Made by a program: the position numbers and the translations under genes
Origin: CATQHW01 sp965243545
Lineage (GTDB): Bacteria; Spirochaetota; Spirochaetia; SZUA-6; Bin103
Length of the DNA: 64,000 nt
Reading direction: 5' to 3'
Assembly: GCA_965243545.1 (NCBI GenBank)
Contig: OZ251573.1
Span: forward strand, 3,472,001 to 3,536,000
Notes under the pieces: model-generated
The model's input: the letters and a program-made list of their open reading frames with translations, nothing else
Told to the model about the DNA's origin: nothing
Databases searched by the model: none
In this document: positions 7,384-16,745 of the stretch, piece by piece
Position numbering within the stretch: position 1 is the stretch's first letter
How the letters are laid out: each line of letters opens with the position of its first letter

Positions 7384-10274
7384 CGCCGACGCTGTCGGTC
7401 GCGCGCAAGGAGGTGGTGAGCTACTTCAGCTCGCCGCTCGCCTTCATCGCCGTGGGCGCGTTCCTGGCGGCGGTGCTGTTCACGTTCTTCTGGGTAGAGG
7501 CGTTCTTCGCCCGCGGCGTCGCCGACGTGCGCCCGCTGTTCGCCTGGATGCCGCTGCTGGTGATGCTGCTGGCGGCGGCGCTCGGCATGCGGCAGTGGAG
7601 CGAGGAGCAGCGCTCCGGAACGTTGGAGATACTGCTCACCCTGCCGGTGCGGCCGTTCGCGCTGGTGTTCGGCAAGTTCCTGGCGATCCAGGCGCTGGTC
7701 GCCACGGCGCTGCTGCTCACCGCGCCGCTACCGGTCACCGCGGCGCTGCTGGGCGACCTGGACCCCGGACCGGTGATCGGCGGCTACCTGGCGTCGCTGC
7801 TGATGGCCGGCGCGTACGCGGCGCTCGCCCTGTTCCTGTCGTCGCGCACCTCCAACCAGATCGTCGCCTTCCTCTCCACCGCCGTGGTCGGCGGCGCGCT
7901 CTACCTGATCGGCACGCCGGGGGTCACCGACTTCGCCGGCCCGGCCGGCGGCCTGCTGCGCCAGATCGGCACCGGCAGCCGCTTCGCCTCCATCGAACGG
8001 GGCGTGCTCGACCTCCGCGACCTGATCTACTACCTGTCGCTCACCGCCGGATTCCTGGGCGCCTGCGTGCTGGCGCTCGACGCCAAGCGCTGGAGCCGCG
8101 GCGCGGTGACCGCCCGCTACCGGCGGCGCGCGCTGGCCGCCGCGGCGCTGGCCGCCGCCAACCTGATCGTGCTCAACGTGTGGCTGGGGCCGCTCACGCG
8201 CCTGCGCGCCGATCTCACCGCCGACCGCGCCTACTCGCTGTCGCCGGCGACCACCTCGCTCCTCACCGGACTGGGCGAGCCGCTGCTGATCCGCGCCTAC
8301 CTGAGCGACCGCACGCATCCGCTGCTCGCCCCGCTGGCGCCGCAGATCGCCGGCCTGCTGGAGGAATACCGCATCGCCGGCCGCGGCGCGGTCACCGCGC
8401 AGGTGATCGACCCGGGCACCGACCCGGAAGCCGAGGAAGAGGCCGTGCAGCGCTACGGCATCCGCCCCACGCCGTTCCAGGTCGAGGACCGCTTCGAGCA
8501 GGGAATCGTCAACTCCTACTTCGACGTGCTGGTGAGCTACGGCGATCAGTACGAGGTGCTCGGGTTTCAGGACCTGATCCGCGTAGACGGCGGCCGCGGC
8601 GGCGTCACCGAGGTGCGCCTGCGCAACTTCGAGTACGACCTGACGCGCGCCATCAAGAAGGCGTCGTCCGGGTTCCGCAGCATCGAATCGCTGTTCGCGG
8701 CGCTCGGCGGTCCGGCGGGGGGCGGGCCGGCGGAGCTGGCGCTGTACGTGACGCCGGCCACCCTGCCGGCCGAGCTGGGCGAGCCGCGCGCGACGGTGGC
8801 GGAGGCCGCGCGCGCGTTGGCCGAGCGGTCCGGCGGCGCGCTGACGTTCCGGGAGGCCGATCCCGGTCCGGAGGGATCGGAGGGCCGGCAGGAGCTGGCC
8901 GACCGCTACGGCTTGCAGCCGATCGCGGTGTCGCTGTTCTCCACGGAGACCTACTACTTCGACCTGATCCTCACCGCCGGCGACCAGGCGTTCATCGTCC
9001 GGCCCGAAGACGAATACAGCGCCGCGTCGGTCACCGCGGCGGTGGAGTCGGCGCTGACGCGGGCCGCCCCCGGCTTCCTGCGCACCGTCGGCGTCCGCCT
9101 GCCGCCGGCCGGCCCCGCCCGGGACCCGTTCGGCCAGCCGCAGCAGCCGTTCGCCTCGTGGCAGCTGCTGCAGCAGCAACTCGCCGGCGACTACGGCGTG
9201 CGGCAGGTCGACCTGAGCGCCGGCGAGGTGCCGCCGCAGGTCGACGCGCTGCTGGTGGTGGCGCCGCAAGCGCTGAGCGACCGGGAGCGCTACGCCATCG
9301 ACCAGTACCTGATGCGCGGCGGCGCGCTGCTGGTGGCGTCCGGCAGCCACCGCGCCGACGCCGACCAGTTCACCGGCGGGCTCACCCTCAACCGCGCCGG
9401 GGAGGGGATGGCGGCGCTGCTCGAAGCCTACGGCGTGACCGTGGCGCCGACCGTCGTGATGGACCCGCAGAACGAGTCGTTTCCCACCGCGGTGCAGACC
9501 GGTTTCATCCGGCAGATACAGGCCATCGACTATCCGTACTTCGTCGACGTGCGCCGCGACGGCATGTCGCGCACCCATCCGATCACCGCGTCGCTGGAGG
9601 CGGTCACCCTCAACTGGGCGTCGCCGCTGGCCGTGGACGGCGCCCTGGCCGCCGGGCGGGAGGTGGAGGTGCTGCTGCGCTCCACGGTCGGGGCGTGGAC
9701 GGTGGTGCAGCCGGACCCGCAGCCGGACGTCGACCGCTTTCCCGACACCGGCGGCTTCGCGCCGGGCGGCGACCGCCAGGAGCGGACGCTGGCGGTGGCG
9801 GTGCGGGGGCGGTTCGACAGCGCCTTCGCGGAGTCCGGGCCGCCCGCGGCGGCGGAGGGGGAAGAGGACGCCGCCGGCCGGCGCGCCACGATCGCCGCCT
9901 CGCCGGACGATACCCGGCTGGTGGTGTTCGGCAGCGGCGATTTCCTCAACGACTCGGTCATGGGCATATCGGCCAGTCTGCACGGGGAGCGGTACCGCAA
10001 CAGCCTGCAGGCGCTGCAGAACGCCGTGGATTGGGCGGTGGAGGACCTCGACCTGCTCAGCATCCGCGCGGAGGGAGCGGTGACCCGGCTGCTGCTGCCG
10101 ATCGCCGAATCGGCCCAGCGCGCCTGGGAGGTGATCAACTACGTGGCGGTGGCGCTGCTGCTGGCCGGCGTCGGCGCCGTGTGGTGGATGCGCCGGCGCG
10201 GCGAGCGGCCGATGTACGGCGCCGGGGCCGGCGGCCAGGCCGGCGGCGGAGCCGGCGGGGAGATCGAGCCGTGA
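7380..10274 (+). CDS. Fused ABC permease and GldG-like protein (GldF-GldG fusion)
   Basis: 964 aa. Residues 1-240 are an ABC-2 type permease with six hydrophobic segments and the conserved RQWSEEQRSGTLEILLTLPV loop. A new membrane anchor near 245-265 then starts a GldG-like extracytoplasmic part (LTADRAYSLSPATTSLL, RAYLSD). It ends in a transmembrane helix near 920-940 and a basic tail. GldF and GldG are separate in many bacteria; here they form one chain. Translation is coupled on both sides (ATGA upstream, GTGA downstream). The role is export or envelope stress; the cargo is unknown. Confidence 0.88.
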   Translation: MTPTLSVARKEVVSYFSSPLAFIAVGAFLAAVLFTFFWVEAFFARGVADVRPLFAWMPLLVMLLAAALGMRQWSEEQRSGTLEILLTLPVRPFALVFGKFLAIQALVATALLLTAPLPVTAALLGDLDPGPVIGGYLASLLMAGAYAALALFLSSRTSNQIVAFLSTAVVGGALYLIGTPGVTDFAGPAGGLLRQIGTGSRFASIERGVLDLRDLIYYLSLTAGFLGACVLALDAKRWSRGAVTARYRRRALAAAALAAANLIVLNVWLGPLTRLRADLTADRAYSLSPATTSLLTGLGEPLLIRAYLSDRTHPLLAPLAPQIAGLLEEYRIAGRGAVTAQVIDPGTDPEAEEEAVQRYGIRPTPFQVEDRFEQGIVNSYFDVLVSYGDQYEVLGFQDLIRVDGGRGGVTEVRLRNFEYDLTRAIKKASSGFRSIESLFAALGGPAGGGPAELALYVTPATLPAELGEPRATVAEAARALAERSGGALTFREADPGPEGSEGRQELADRYGLQPIAVSLFSTETYYFDLILTAGDQAFIVRPEDEYSAASVTAAVESALTRAAPGFLRTVGVRLPPAGPARDPFGQPQQPFASWQLLQQQLAGDYGVRQVDLSAGEVPPQVDALLVVAPQALSDRERYAIDQYLMRGGALLVASGSHRADADQFTGGLTLNRAGEGMAALLEAYGVTVAPTVVMDPQNESFPTAVQTGFIRQIQAIDYPYFVDVRRDGMSRTHPITASLEAVTLNWASPLAVDGALAAGREVEVLLRSTVGAWTVVQPDPQPDVDRFPDTGGFAPGGDRQERTLAVAVRGRFDSAFAESGPPAAAEGEEDAAGRRATIAASPDDTRLVVFGSGDFLNDSVMGISASLHGERYRNSLQALQNAVDWAVEDLDLLSIRAEGAVTRLLLPIAESAQRAWEVINYVAVALLLAGVGAVWWMRRRGERPMYGAGAGGQAGGGAGGEIEP

Positions 10275-11308
10275 TCGCGGCCCTGCTCCGGGAACGCGGC
10301 CCGGCGGTGCTGGCGGCGCTGCTGGCCGTGCAGGTCGTCATCCTGGTCGTCACGCGGCTGCCCGGCCGCTCGGCGGCGCCGGAACCGCTGCTGGCCGGCC
10401 TGACCGCCGAGGCGGCCGAGCGGATCGAGATCGACGACGGCGCGGACGGCCGCCTCACGCTGGCCCGCCGGGAGTCCGGTTGGGTGGTGACCGACGCCGG
10501 CGGCTACCCGGCCGACGATACGCGCGTGACCGAGCTGCTCGACCGGCTGACCGCCGCCCGGCAGGACCGCCTGGTGGCCCGCACCGACGCGGGCCGGCGC
10601 GAGCTGCGCGTGCTGCCGGACGACTACGAGCGCCGCGTGCGCGTCGACGCCGGGGACCAAGCGTTCCTGCTCTACGTCGGCGCCGACGTCGGCGCCAACG
10701 GCGCGCACGTGCGCGTCGACGGCCGGGACGAGGTGTGGAGCGTGGACGGGCTGGCGTCGTGGCAGGTGTCGACCGACAGCGCCTACTGGGTCGATCCGAT
10801 CTACGTCCGCGCGGAGCCGGACCGGGTCGCCGCCTTCGAGCTGCAAAACGCGGCCGGAACGTTCCGCTTCGAGCGTACCGAAGAAGGGTGGACGGCGCCC
10901 GATCTGGGCGAAGGCGAGGTGGTGGACCAGGAGCGGTTGACCGACTTCGCGGACCGCTTCAGCGCGTTGCGGCTGCAGCAGCCGCTCGGCGCCGCGCCGC
11001 CTGAAACCGGGTTCGACCCGGTGGCGATGGTGAGGATCGCCCTGCGCCCGGCTGAGGACGGCGCGGCGGAGACCCCGGAGGCCGAGGGCGGCGCGGATGA
11101 CCCTGCCAGCGCGGAAGGCGCCGCCAGCGTGGAGATTGCCATCGGCGCCGGCGGCGGCGACGGCGTCTACGTCGTAAAGAGCGCCGATTCGGAGTACTAT
11201 GTCGAGGTGTCGAGCTTCACCCTGGCCGATCTGGTCGACGCCGACCGGTCGGCGTTCGTGACGGCCGGCGACGCAGGCGGACCGCCATCCGGCGATCCGT
11301 CCCAATGA
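10271..11308 (+). CDS. DUF4340-domain protein, partner of the Gld-type ABC operon
   Basis: 345 aa from GTG 10271, which overlaps the TGA of the permease fusion. The frame is open far upstream, but that part only shadows the previous gene. One N-terminal membrane anchor (VLAALLAVQVVILVV), then repeated beta-rich segments containing SGWVVTDAGGYPAD, SWQVSTDSAYWVDP and YYVEVSSFTLADLV, as in DUF4340 proteins that follow gldG. Probably periplasmic and membrane-tethered, completing the ABC complex. An acidic low-complexity stretch (about 255-285) interrupts the last domain. Confidence 0.85.
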   Translation: MIAALLRERGPAVLAALLAVQVVILVVTRLPGRSAAPEPLLAGLTAEAAERIEIDDGADGRLTLARRESGWVVTDAGGYPADDTRVTELLDRLTAARQDRLVARTDAGRRELRVLPDDYERRVRVDAGDQAFLLYVGADVGANGAHVRVDGRDEVWSVDGLASWQVSTDSAYWVDPIYVRAEPDRVAAFELQNAAGTFRFERTEEGWTAPDLGEGEVVDQERLTDFADRFSALRLQQPLGAAPPETGFDPVAMVRIALRPAEDGAAETPEAEGGADDPASAEGAASVEIAIGAGGGDGVYVVKSADSEYYVEVSSFTLADLVDADRSAFVTAGDAGGPPSGDPSQ

Positions 11309-11358
11309 GCGTCCCGGCCGGCGCGGGTTCGTAACGCAACTCGGAGGTAAGGAACGAA

Positions 11359-12771
11359 ATGAAGATGCACGTAGGCGGCTCCTGGGTCGATGCCGCCGAC
11401 ACCATTGACGTACTCAACCCGTTCGACGGATCGGTCGTGGACACGGTGCCGCGCGCGACCCTCGACGACGTAGAGACCGCGCTGACGACCGCGCAGCGGG
11501 CCGCCAAGCAGGTGGCGGCCATGACCGGCTACGAGCGGTACGAGATCCTGCACCGCGCGTCGGAACTGATGGCCGAGCGCGCCGGCGAGCTGTCCCGCAT
11601 CATCACCCTGGAGGAGGGCAAGCCGGTCAGCGAGGCGGACCTGGAGGTGACGCGCGCCACCGAGATCATCGCCCTGTCGGCCGAGGAGGCGAAGCGCCTG
11701 GGCGGCGAGGTGCTGCCGCTCGACGGAGCGCCGGGCGTGCGCGACAAGGTCGGCTTCACGCTGCGCGTGCCGTGCGGCGTCGTGGTCGGCGTCAGCCCGT
11801 TCAACTTCCCGCTGCACTTGGTGTGCCACAAGGTCGGCCCCGCCTTCGCGGCCGGCAACGCCATCATCCTCAAGCCGGCCACCGACACCCCGCTGTCGGG
11901 GCTCAAGGTGGTGGAGCTGCTGGTGGAAGCCGGCGCCCCGCCGGAGGCGGTGCAGTGCCTGACCGGTCCGGGCGGCGGGATCGGCGACGCGCTGTGCGCG
12001 GACCCGCGCGTGCGCAAGATCACCTTCACCGGCAGCCGCGACGTCGGCGAACACATCTGCAAGACCGCCGGCCTCAAGAAGGTGACCATGGAGCTCGGCT
12101 CCAACGCGCCGTTCGTGGTGATGCCCGACGCCGATCCGGTCAAGGTCGCCAAGGCGGCGGCCATGTCCGGCTACTCCAACGCCGGGCAGGTCTGCATCTC
12201 CACGCAGCGCGTGCTGGCTCACAAGGACGTGTACGGCGACTTCCTGGACGCCTTCAAGGCGGAGGTGGAGTCGATCAGCACCGGCGATCCGCTGCGCGCC
12301 GACAGCGGCATGGGGCCGATGATCCGCCGGTCCGACGCGGAGCGCGTGCAGGGCTGGGTGAACGAGGCGGTCACCGGCGGCGCCACCCTGGTCACCGGCG
12401 GCGGCCGCGACGGCCAGATCATGCAGCCGACCGTGGTGGAGGGGGTGAGCCCGCAGATGCGCATCTCCTGCGACGAGGTGTTCGGCCCGGTGGTCGGGAT
12501 CACCCGGGTGGACGGCATCGACCAGGCGATCGCGCTGGCCAACGACACCAACTACGGTCTCAGCGCGGCCATCTTCACCGAGAACGTCAACTGGGCCATG
12601 CAGTACGTGCGGCAGGTCGAGTCCGGCAACATCCACGTCAACTGGGGCACCCAGTGGCGCGCCGACCTGATGCCGTACGGCGGGCTCAAGGATTCCGGCA
12701 TGGGCAAGGAAGGGCCGAAGTACGCGGTCGAGGAGATGACCGAGACGAAGATGTGCGTCTTTCACCTGTAG
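11359..12771 (+). CDS. NAD(P)-dependent aldehyde dehydrogenase
   Basis: 470 aa. Ribosome site GGAGG at 11343 before ATG. It has cofactor-binding SPFNFPLHLVCHKVGPA and TFTGSRDVGE, the catalytic base E245 in MELGSNAP, and the nucleophile C279 in GQVCIS. The C-terminus (YGGLKDSGMGKEGPKYA) places it near the lactaldehyde/glyceraldehyde-type ALDH branch. It oxidises an aldehyde to the acid in the cytoplasm; the natural substrate is not readable. Glutaredoxin follows after 25 bases. Confidence 0.92.
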   Translation: MKMHVGGSWVDAADTIDVLNPFDGSVVDTVPRATLDDVETALTTAQRAAKQVAAMTGYERYEILHRASELMAERAGELSRIITLEEGKPVSEADLEVTRATEIIALSAEEAKRLGGEVLPLDGAPGVRDKVGFTLRVPCGVVVGVSPFNFPLHLVCHKVGPAFAAGNAIILKPATDTPLSGLKVVELLVEAGAPPEAVQCLTGPGGGIGDALCADPRVRKITFTGSRDVGEHICKTAGLKKVTMELGSNAPFVVMPDADPVKVAKAAAMSGYSNAGQVCISTQRVLAHKDVYGDFLDAFKAEVESISTGDPLRADSGMGPMIRRSDAERVQGWVNEAVTGGATLVTGGGRDGQIMQPTVVEGVSPQMRISCDEVFGPVVGITRVDGIDQAIALANDTNYGLSAAIFTENVNWAMQYVRQVESGNIHVNWGTQWRADLMPYGGLKDSGMGKEGPKYAVEEMTETKMCVFHL

Positions 12772-12796
12772 AACGCGCGCTTCAAGGAGTCAGGCG

Positions 12797-13030
12797 ATGG
12801 CGGTGCGGATGTACACGACGCCGAGCTGCGGCTACTGCACGCAGCTGAAGCGGTACCTGCGCGAGCGGCAGGTGAAGTTCACGGAGTACGACGTGAGCCG
12901 CGACGAACGGAAGGCGGCCGAAATGGCGCACCGGTCCGGCCAACAAGGCGTGCCGGTGCTCGACTACAACGGCGCCATCGTCGTCGGCTTCGACCGCGAC
13001 CGCATCGACCGCCTGATCGCCCGCGGCTGA
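12797..13030 (+). CDS. Glutaredoxin (NrdH/Grx family)
   Basis: 77 aa. A strong ribosome site (AAGGAGT) precedes the ATG. The active site is CGYC (C11, C14), followed by the conserved cis-proline motif GVPVLDYNG and the GFDRDRIDRLI helix. It is a cytoplasmic dithiol reductant. It probably shares a transcript with the aldehyde dehydrogenase, perhaps to keep its cysteine reduced (inference). Confidence 0.92.
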   Translation: MAVRMYTTPSCGYCTQLKRYLRERQVKFTEYDVSRDERKAAEMAHRSGQQGVPVLDYNGAIVVGFDRDRIDRLIARG

Positions 13031-13054
13031 CGTCGGGCTTGCCTGGAATCTGCC

Positions 13055-13083
13055 GGGTCGGCGCCGTCGCAGAGCGCCGACCC
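13055..13083. terminator. Hairpin between convergent genes, likely bidirectional terminator
   Basis: GGGTCGGCGC (13055-13064) and GCGCCGACCC (13074-13083) form a perfect 10-bp stem with a 9-base loop, exactly between the stop of glutaredoxin (13030) and the stop of the minus-strand NACHT gene (13092). There is no U-tract, so termination efficiency is uncertain. Confidence 0.5.
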
Positions 13084-13091
13084 CGACAGGC

Positions 13092-15332
13092 TCAGGGGGA
13101 CTCTCCATCGAGCGTTTTGACGAGAGATTCATAGAACGCTCGAATCTGTTCGTCTTTCGAGTTCTCGGTCAGGATGTCCTTCGCCCGTCGGACGTGTACG
13201 AGTTCCGTTCCCTTGCCGGACACCGACTTCCTGCCGCGCCGCACCAAGTCATGGGATTCCAGAAGACCGAGTAGCTGACTCCACCGCGGATATTCGACGT
13301 AGTCCTGAAAGCCGGCCTTCTTGACCAGAGGAATCCAATACGGTTTGCCGCGGCACACGCGGCCCAGCAGCGTCAGCAGCGGGTGGTCTCGCAACTCGGC
13401 GGGCACCAGACCGTAGTCTTCATGGTCGCCTTGGCCGCTACGCCCGTGTCTGTCGAGCCACTCGGCAATTTTGCCCGGATCCGCGATCACGGAGCTCGAC
13501 TGCTCGCCAAATCCCGCATATTGGAGTCGCGCGGGATCAGGAATCGACGCCGGTACGCGCGTCGCGTCATCGACTACGAGTGTCACGATCGTGCTCCCGG
13601 CGAACGTCAACTCCCGAATGTCCGAGCCGCGAATGTCGAGTTGATTCATCACTACCTTGTGAATCTCGGCTGGCGGCGCGGTGCCCGGTATGGTCGCTTC
13701 GTCGAGGTCGATCCCCTGTATCGTAAGGTTGTCCACTCCCTCCATAGCTGGGAGCGACGCCAACAGAAACGCGCCGAGATTACGGACGCCCTGATCCACC
13801 CAGGCATACGCCTTCACGAGACGAGATGCCGATCTGAAGAACACTCTGACTCGCTCTCGGTTGCGCCCGGCCATCTCCGCCACCACCTCGCCGAACGTAG
13901 CCAGGAACTCGGCGCCCATGATGTTCCGCCTGACGTATTTCGGAATCTCTTCATGGACGATCGTTGCGATCGTCTCCAACCCCAGAAAGTAGTGGTATAT
14001 CTGCGAATGAGAGAATCGCCGGTAGTTCGGCGCGTCGTCCTTTTCCATGAAGGCCGTGACCGCGGCGCGGTGTTTCAGCACTTCGACGATCTCCGAAGGC
14101 GTACCGTCCGGCGCCGCTACCTCGACCAGCCACGCCAGCATGTGCTCATCGATCGCTTCCGTGCCGTCGTCCGCAATCGAACGCGCGACCTCGCGCAGCA
14201 GGCGCCACAGATAGTCACGGCGCCTGTCTACGTCCAGGACATCGTCGACCGCGCCGCCGAGCTTGTTCGCTTCGCGGTCGATCATCGACCGGACGAGGAA
14301 GCCGAGCAGACTGCCGGTCGACGGCTCCTCGATGCTCGATGCCGTGCCGGAATCGGCGAGCTGCGACAGGAAGAAGGGACGAAGCGCATAAGAGTCGGGC
14401 TCCAACAGCGATTCGGCGGATCGCAGGCGTTCGTCGGTCCAATTCTTCTTTCTCAACCAGCCCTTCGCGGTTGCGGGGTCGGGAGGCTGCAGGGAGAGCA
14501 CTTCGACGGCGTCCCGTTTGGTCAGCGACGTGACGCGTTCTTTGATGCGCTCCAGGCCGATGAACGTCTCGCGCCCGGCCAGGATGAGCGTGCCTCGGCC
14601 GCGAACCTGGCCGACGAGCTCGTTGATCTGACCCCAGGCCAGATCGTATCCGTTGGGGTCCGCCAACTCGTCGAATCCGTCGATGGCCAAGGTCACCAAT
14701 CCGTGCCGCACCAGCACCGGAAGTTGATCGAACGTGACCGCCAAGCGGAGTTGTTGCAGGCTGAACGCGATCATGTCCTGCAAGTAGGTGAGCACGCGGC
14801 CGCGGCTCTGTACGTGCAGGACGAGCGGCCGCCGGCGGGTCGGGTGTATTTTTTCGGCGCGAGAAAGCGCAAGCGACGATATGAACGTGGTCTTGCCGAT
14901 GCCCGCCGGGCCGTCGATCAGCACGACGTGGACCGATCCATCTCCGTGATCGTGAGTTGCCAGACGGTCGTCCAGTTCCCGGAGATCGATCGAAGCGTTA
15001 CCCGGAAGCGCTCCGGTTACCGGGATGAGCGGGTTAATGTCTTTCAGGGACTCCCGCAGAGCTGCCTTCTGTTGGTCGGGCCACTTCCTCAGGTTGCCCC
15101 ATCGTTCCGATGCGAGCAGCGCCCGGTATGAGGCGTGATGCCGCTGCTCTTTCGTGTCTACCGAGTGCTCGGTCACCTTTCCGGAGCCGTCGTGGAACCG
15201 CAATTCCAGCTGTTCTCCGTGGCGGAACATCCGCACGACCAGGGGATCGCCGTGATGCACCCGCACCGGCTCGGTCCCCAGGTCGGCGAACACGAGCACG
15301 TCATCGAGGATCTGCGAGCGGTCGATATTCAT
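13092..15332 (-). CDS. NACHT/STAND-type NTPase, candidate defence protein
   Basis: 746 aa from ATG 15332, chosen because it overlaps the upstream stop by ATGA; the longer open frame has no support. Walker A GPAGIGKTT (141-149) and Walker B LAIDGFDEL (about 216-224) are NACHT-like. The N-terminal 130 residues are a small domain of unknown type. After the ATPase comes a helical region with RRFSHSQIYHYFLGLETI, as in NACHT helical domains, a short repeat-like stretch and a winged-helix-like C-terminus. STAND NTPases oligomerise on sensing a trigger and often drive immunity. Base composition is clearly lower in GC than flanking genes, suggesting transfer. Confidence 0.8.
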   Translation of the reverse strand: MNIDRSQILDDVLVFADLGTEPVRVHHGDPLVVRMFRHGEQLELRFHDGSGKVTEHSVDTKEQRHHASYRALLASERWGNLRKWPDQQKAALRESLKDINPLIPVTGALPGNASIDLRELDDRLATHDHGDGSVHVVLIDGPAGIGKTTFISSLALSRAEKIHPTRRRPLVLHVQSRGRVLTYLQDMIAFSLQQLRLAVTFDQLPVLVRHGLVTLAIDGFDELADPNGYDLAWGQINELVGQVRGRGTLILAGRETFIGLERIKERVTSLTKRDAVEVLSLQPPDPATAKGWLRKKNWTDERLRSAESLLEPDSYALRPFFLSQLADSGTASSIEEPSTGSLLGFLVRSMIDREANKLGGAVDDVLDVDRRRDYLWRLLREVARSIADDGTEAIDEHMLAWLVEVAAPDGTPSEIVEVLKHRAAVTAFMEKDDAPNYRRFSHSQIYHYFLGLETIATIVHEEIPKYVRRNIMGAEFLATFGEVVAEMAGRNRERVRVFFRSASRLVKAYAWVDQGVRNLGAFLLASLPAMEGVDNLTIQGIDLDEATIPGTAPPAEIHKVVMNQLDIRGSDIRELTFAGSTIVTLVVDDATRVPASIPDPARLQYAGFGEQSSSVIADPGKIAEWLDRHGRSGQGDHEDYGLVPAELRDHPLLTLLGRVCRGKPYWIPLVKKAGFQDYVEYPRWSQLLGLLESHDLVRRGRKSVSGKGTELVHVRRAKDILTENSKDEQIRAFYESLVKTLDGESP

Positions 15333-15973
15333 CGGTTCATCTCCATCATCAATCCGTCCAATCTCAGGAACGGTCCCTGCGCACGGGACCGGACGATATA
15401 CACCCGCCCGCCGTGCGGCTTGGTCCACGCCTCGGCTGCGAAGGCCGAGGGTACGACGTCGTCGTCCTCGGAGAGGATCAGCGCCCATTGACCGGGATCG
15501 CTGCGCGCCCAGCTCAACAGGTCGGCGGCAAGGGCGGTATCGACCATCTTTTCGGTCGGCTCCTCATCCCGGCTCTGTTGGCGCAACGTATTCGGCAGGT
15601 GAATGGGAGGCTGCGCGTGCTGTCGGCCGCGCAGGGCGGATAACAGCGTGTGGCCATACCGTACGTCCGGGGAAAAGACAACGTTTGGTGATGGCGACAG
15701 CCGGAGGAAGTCGGTTTGCGAGACGGTCGTCGTGATCGCCCGATAGTTCTCGGTACGCTCCCATCCCTTGTACCAGCCGTGGTAAAGGCGGAACGCGACC
15801 TCGAATCGATCGGTCGGCCGTTCTTGCGCCAACGCCCGGCCGATGACCCGCGCGGTCTGCTCCAGCGTGCGCCGCGCCCGGTCGTCCGGCTTGGCGTCCG
15901 GCACGTTTGCCTTGTGTATCTGGGTGTTCCAATCGACGAACGCCGTAACGGCAATCGGTAATGAAGCGGCCAT
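15329..15973 (-). CDS. NYN-domain (PIN-like) putative ribonuclease
   Basis: 214 aa. It shows the acidic layout of NYN nucleases: AFVDWNTQ (D14), EKMVDTALAADLL (141-153) and ILSEDDDVVP (166-175). These residues would hold the catalytic metal, so RNA cleavage is likely. Its stop overlaps the start of the NACHT gene, so the two are co-translated and probably act together, with the ATPase as sensor and the NYN protein as effector (inference). GC content is low, like its partner. It lies beside the AlkD-like gene with a 6-base gap. Confidence 0.78.
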   Translation of the reverse strand: MAASLPIAVTAFVDWNTQIHKANVPDAKPDDRARRTLEQTARVIGRALAQERPTDRFEVAFRLYHGWYKGWERTENYRAITTTVSQTDFLRLSPSPNVVFSPDVRYGHTLLSALRGRQHAQPPIHLPNTLRQQSRDEEPTEKMVDTALAADLLSWARSDPGQWALILSEDDDVVPSAFAAEAWTKPHGGRVYIVRSRAQGPFLRLDGLMMEMNR

Positions 15974-15979
15974 ACCCGC

Positions 15980-16711
15980 TCACCGGTGCTGACGGGGGCG
16001 CGTGGCCCGGGGCGTTTGCAGGTAGTGGCGGCGCCGCTCCGGGTCGAAGCGCTCGATGGCGTAGCGGAGCATGGTGCGCGGCATGCGCGCGGCGTGGCGG
16101 TCCAGGAAGCGCTCCTCGACCGCCTGGTCGCGCTTACCGACCTCGCGCAGCATCCAGCCGACCGCCTTGTGGATCAGGTCGTGCGGATGGTCGCGCAGCA
16201 GCTCGGCCAGCCGGAGCGTGTCGTCGAACTGGCCGGCGCGGATGAACCGAAAGGTCGCCACCACCGCGACCCGCTGGCGCCACAGATGGCCGGAGCGCGC
16301 CAGCTCGTAGAGCACCGCCCGGCCGCGGCTCAGGAGATGCTCGCCCAGGAGCTGCGGCGCCGAACCGTCGACCAGGTCCCAGCTGTTCACCGCGTCGAGG
16401 TGGTCCAGGTAGAAGCGGACGACCGTCTCCCGTTCCTCCGCCGCGCGCCGGTAGCGGTCGACCAGCGCGAACAGCGCCGCCTGCCGGTGCTCGTGCCAGG
16501 GGCTCTGCAGCACGCCGGCAAGATCGGCCAGCGGCAGGCCGCCATGGCGCCGGACGATGTCCCGCACCTGCGGGACGCGCAGACCCAGGAAGCGGTCCCC
16601 CTCCCCGTACTCACCGGGGCCGGTGCGGAAGAACCGCTGCAGGTGACGCGCCCGCTCCGGGTCGCCGGCCGCGTCCAGTTCCGCGCAGAGCGCCCGCGCC
16701 GCGTCCGTCAT
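15980..16711 (-). CDS. DNA alkylation repair enzyme, AlkD-like
   Basis: 243 aa of HEAT-like helical repeats. The family motif NSWDLVDGSAPQ (109-120) supplies the Trp and Asp used by AlkD glycosylases to handle cationic alkylated bases, and RQRVAVVATF gives the conserved Arg region. It removes bulky or positively charged N3/N7 alkyl purines from DNA. The GC content returns to the genomic average here, so it is likely part of the host backbone rather than the NYN-NACHT cassette. Confidence 0.85.
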   Translation of the reverse strand: MTDAARALCAELDAAGDPERARHLQRFFRTGPGEYGEGDRFLGLRVPQVRDIVRRHGGLPLADLAGVLQSPWHEHRQAALFALVDRYRRAAEERETVVRFYLDHLDAVNSWDLVDGSAPQLLGEHLLSRGRAVLYELARSGHLWRQRVAVVATFRFIRAGQFDDTLRLAELLRDHPHDLIHKAVGWMLREVGKRDQAVEERFLDRHAARMPRTMLRYAIERFDPERRRHYLQTPRATRPRQHR

Positions 16712-16745
16712 CGTCCGCCGATCATAGTATCCGGCCAGCAGGCCG

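Noticed and set aside
7595..10270. Very long plus-strand frame running through the GldFG gene
   Set aside because: It is an Arg/Gly-rich shadow; only its last part, from GTG 10271, is a real gene (DUF4340).
13092..15488. Longer N-terminal start for the NACHT protein
   Set aside because: The extra 52 residues overlap the NYN gene and look like shadow sequence; ATG 15332 has the ATGA coupling.
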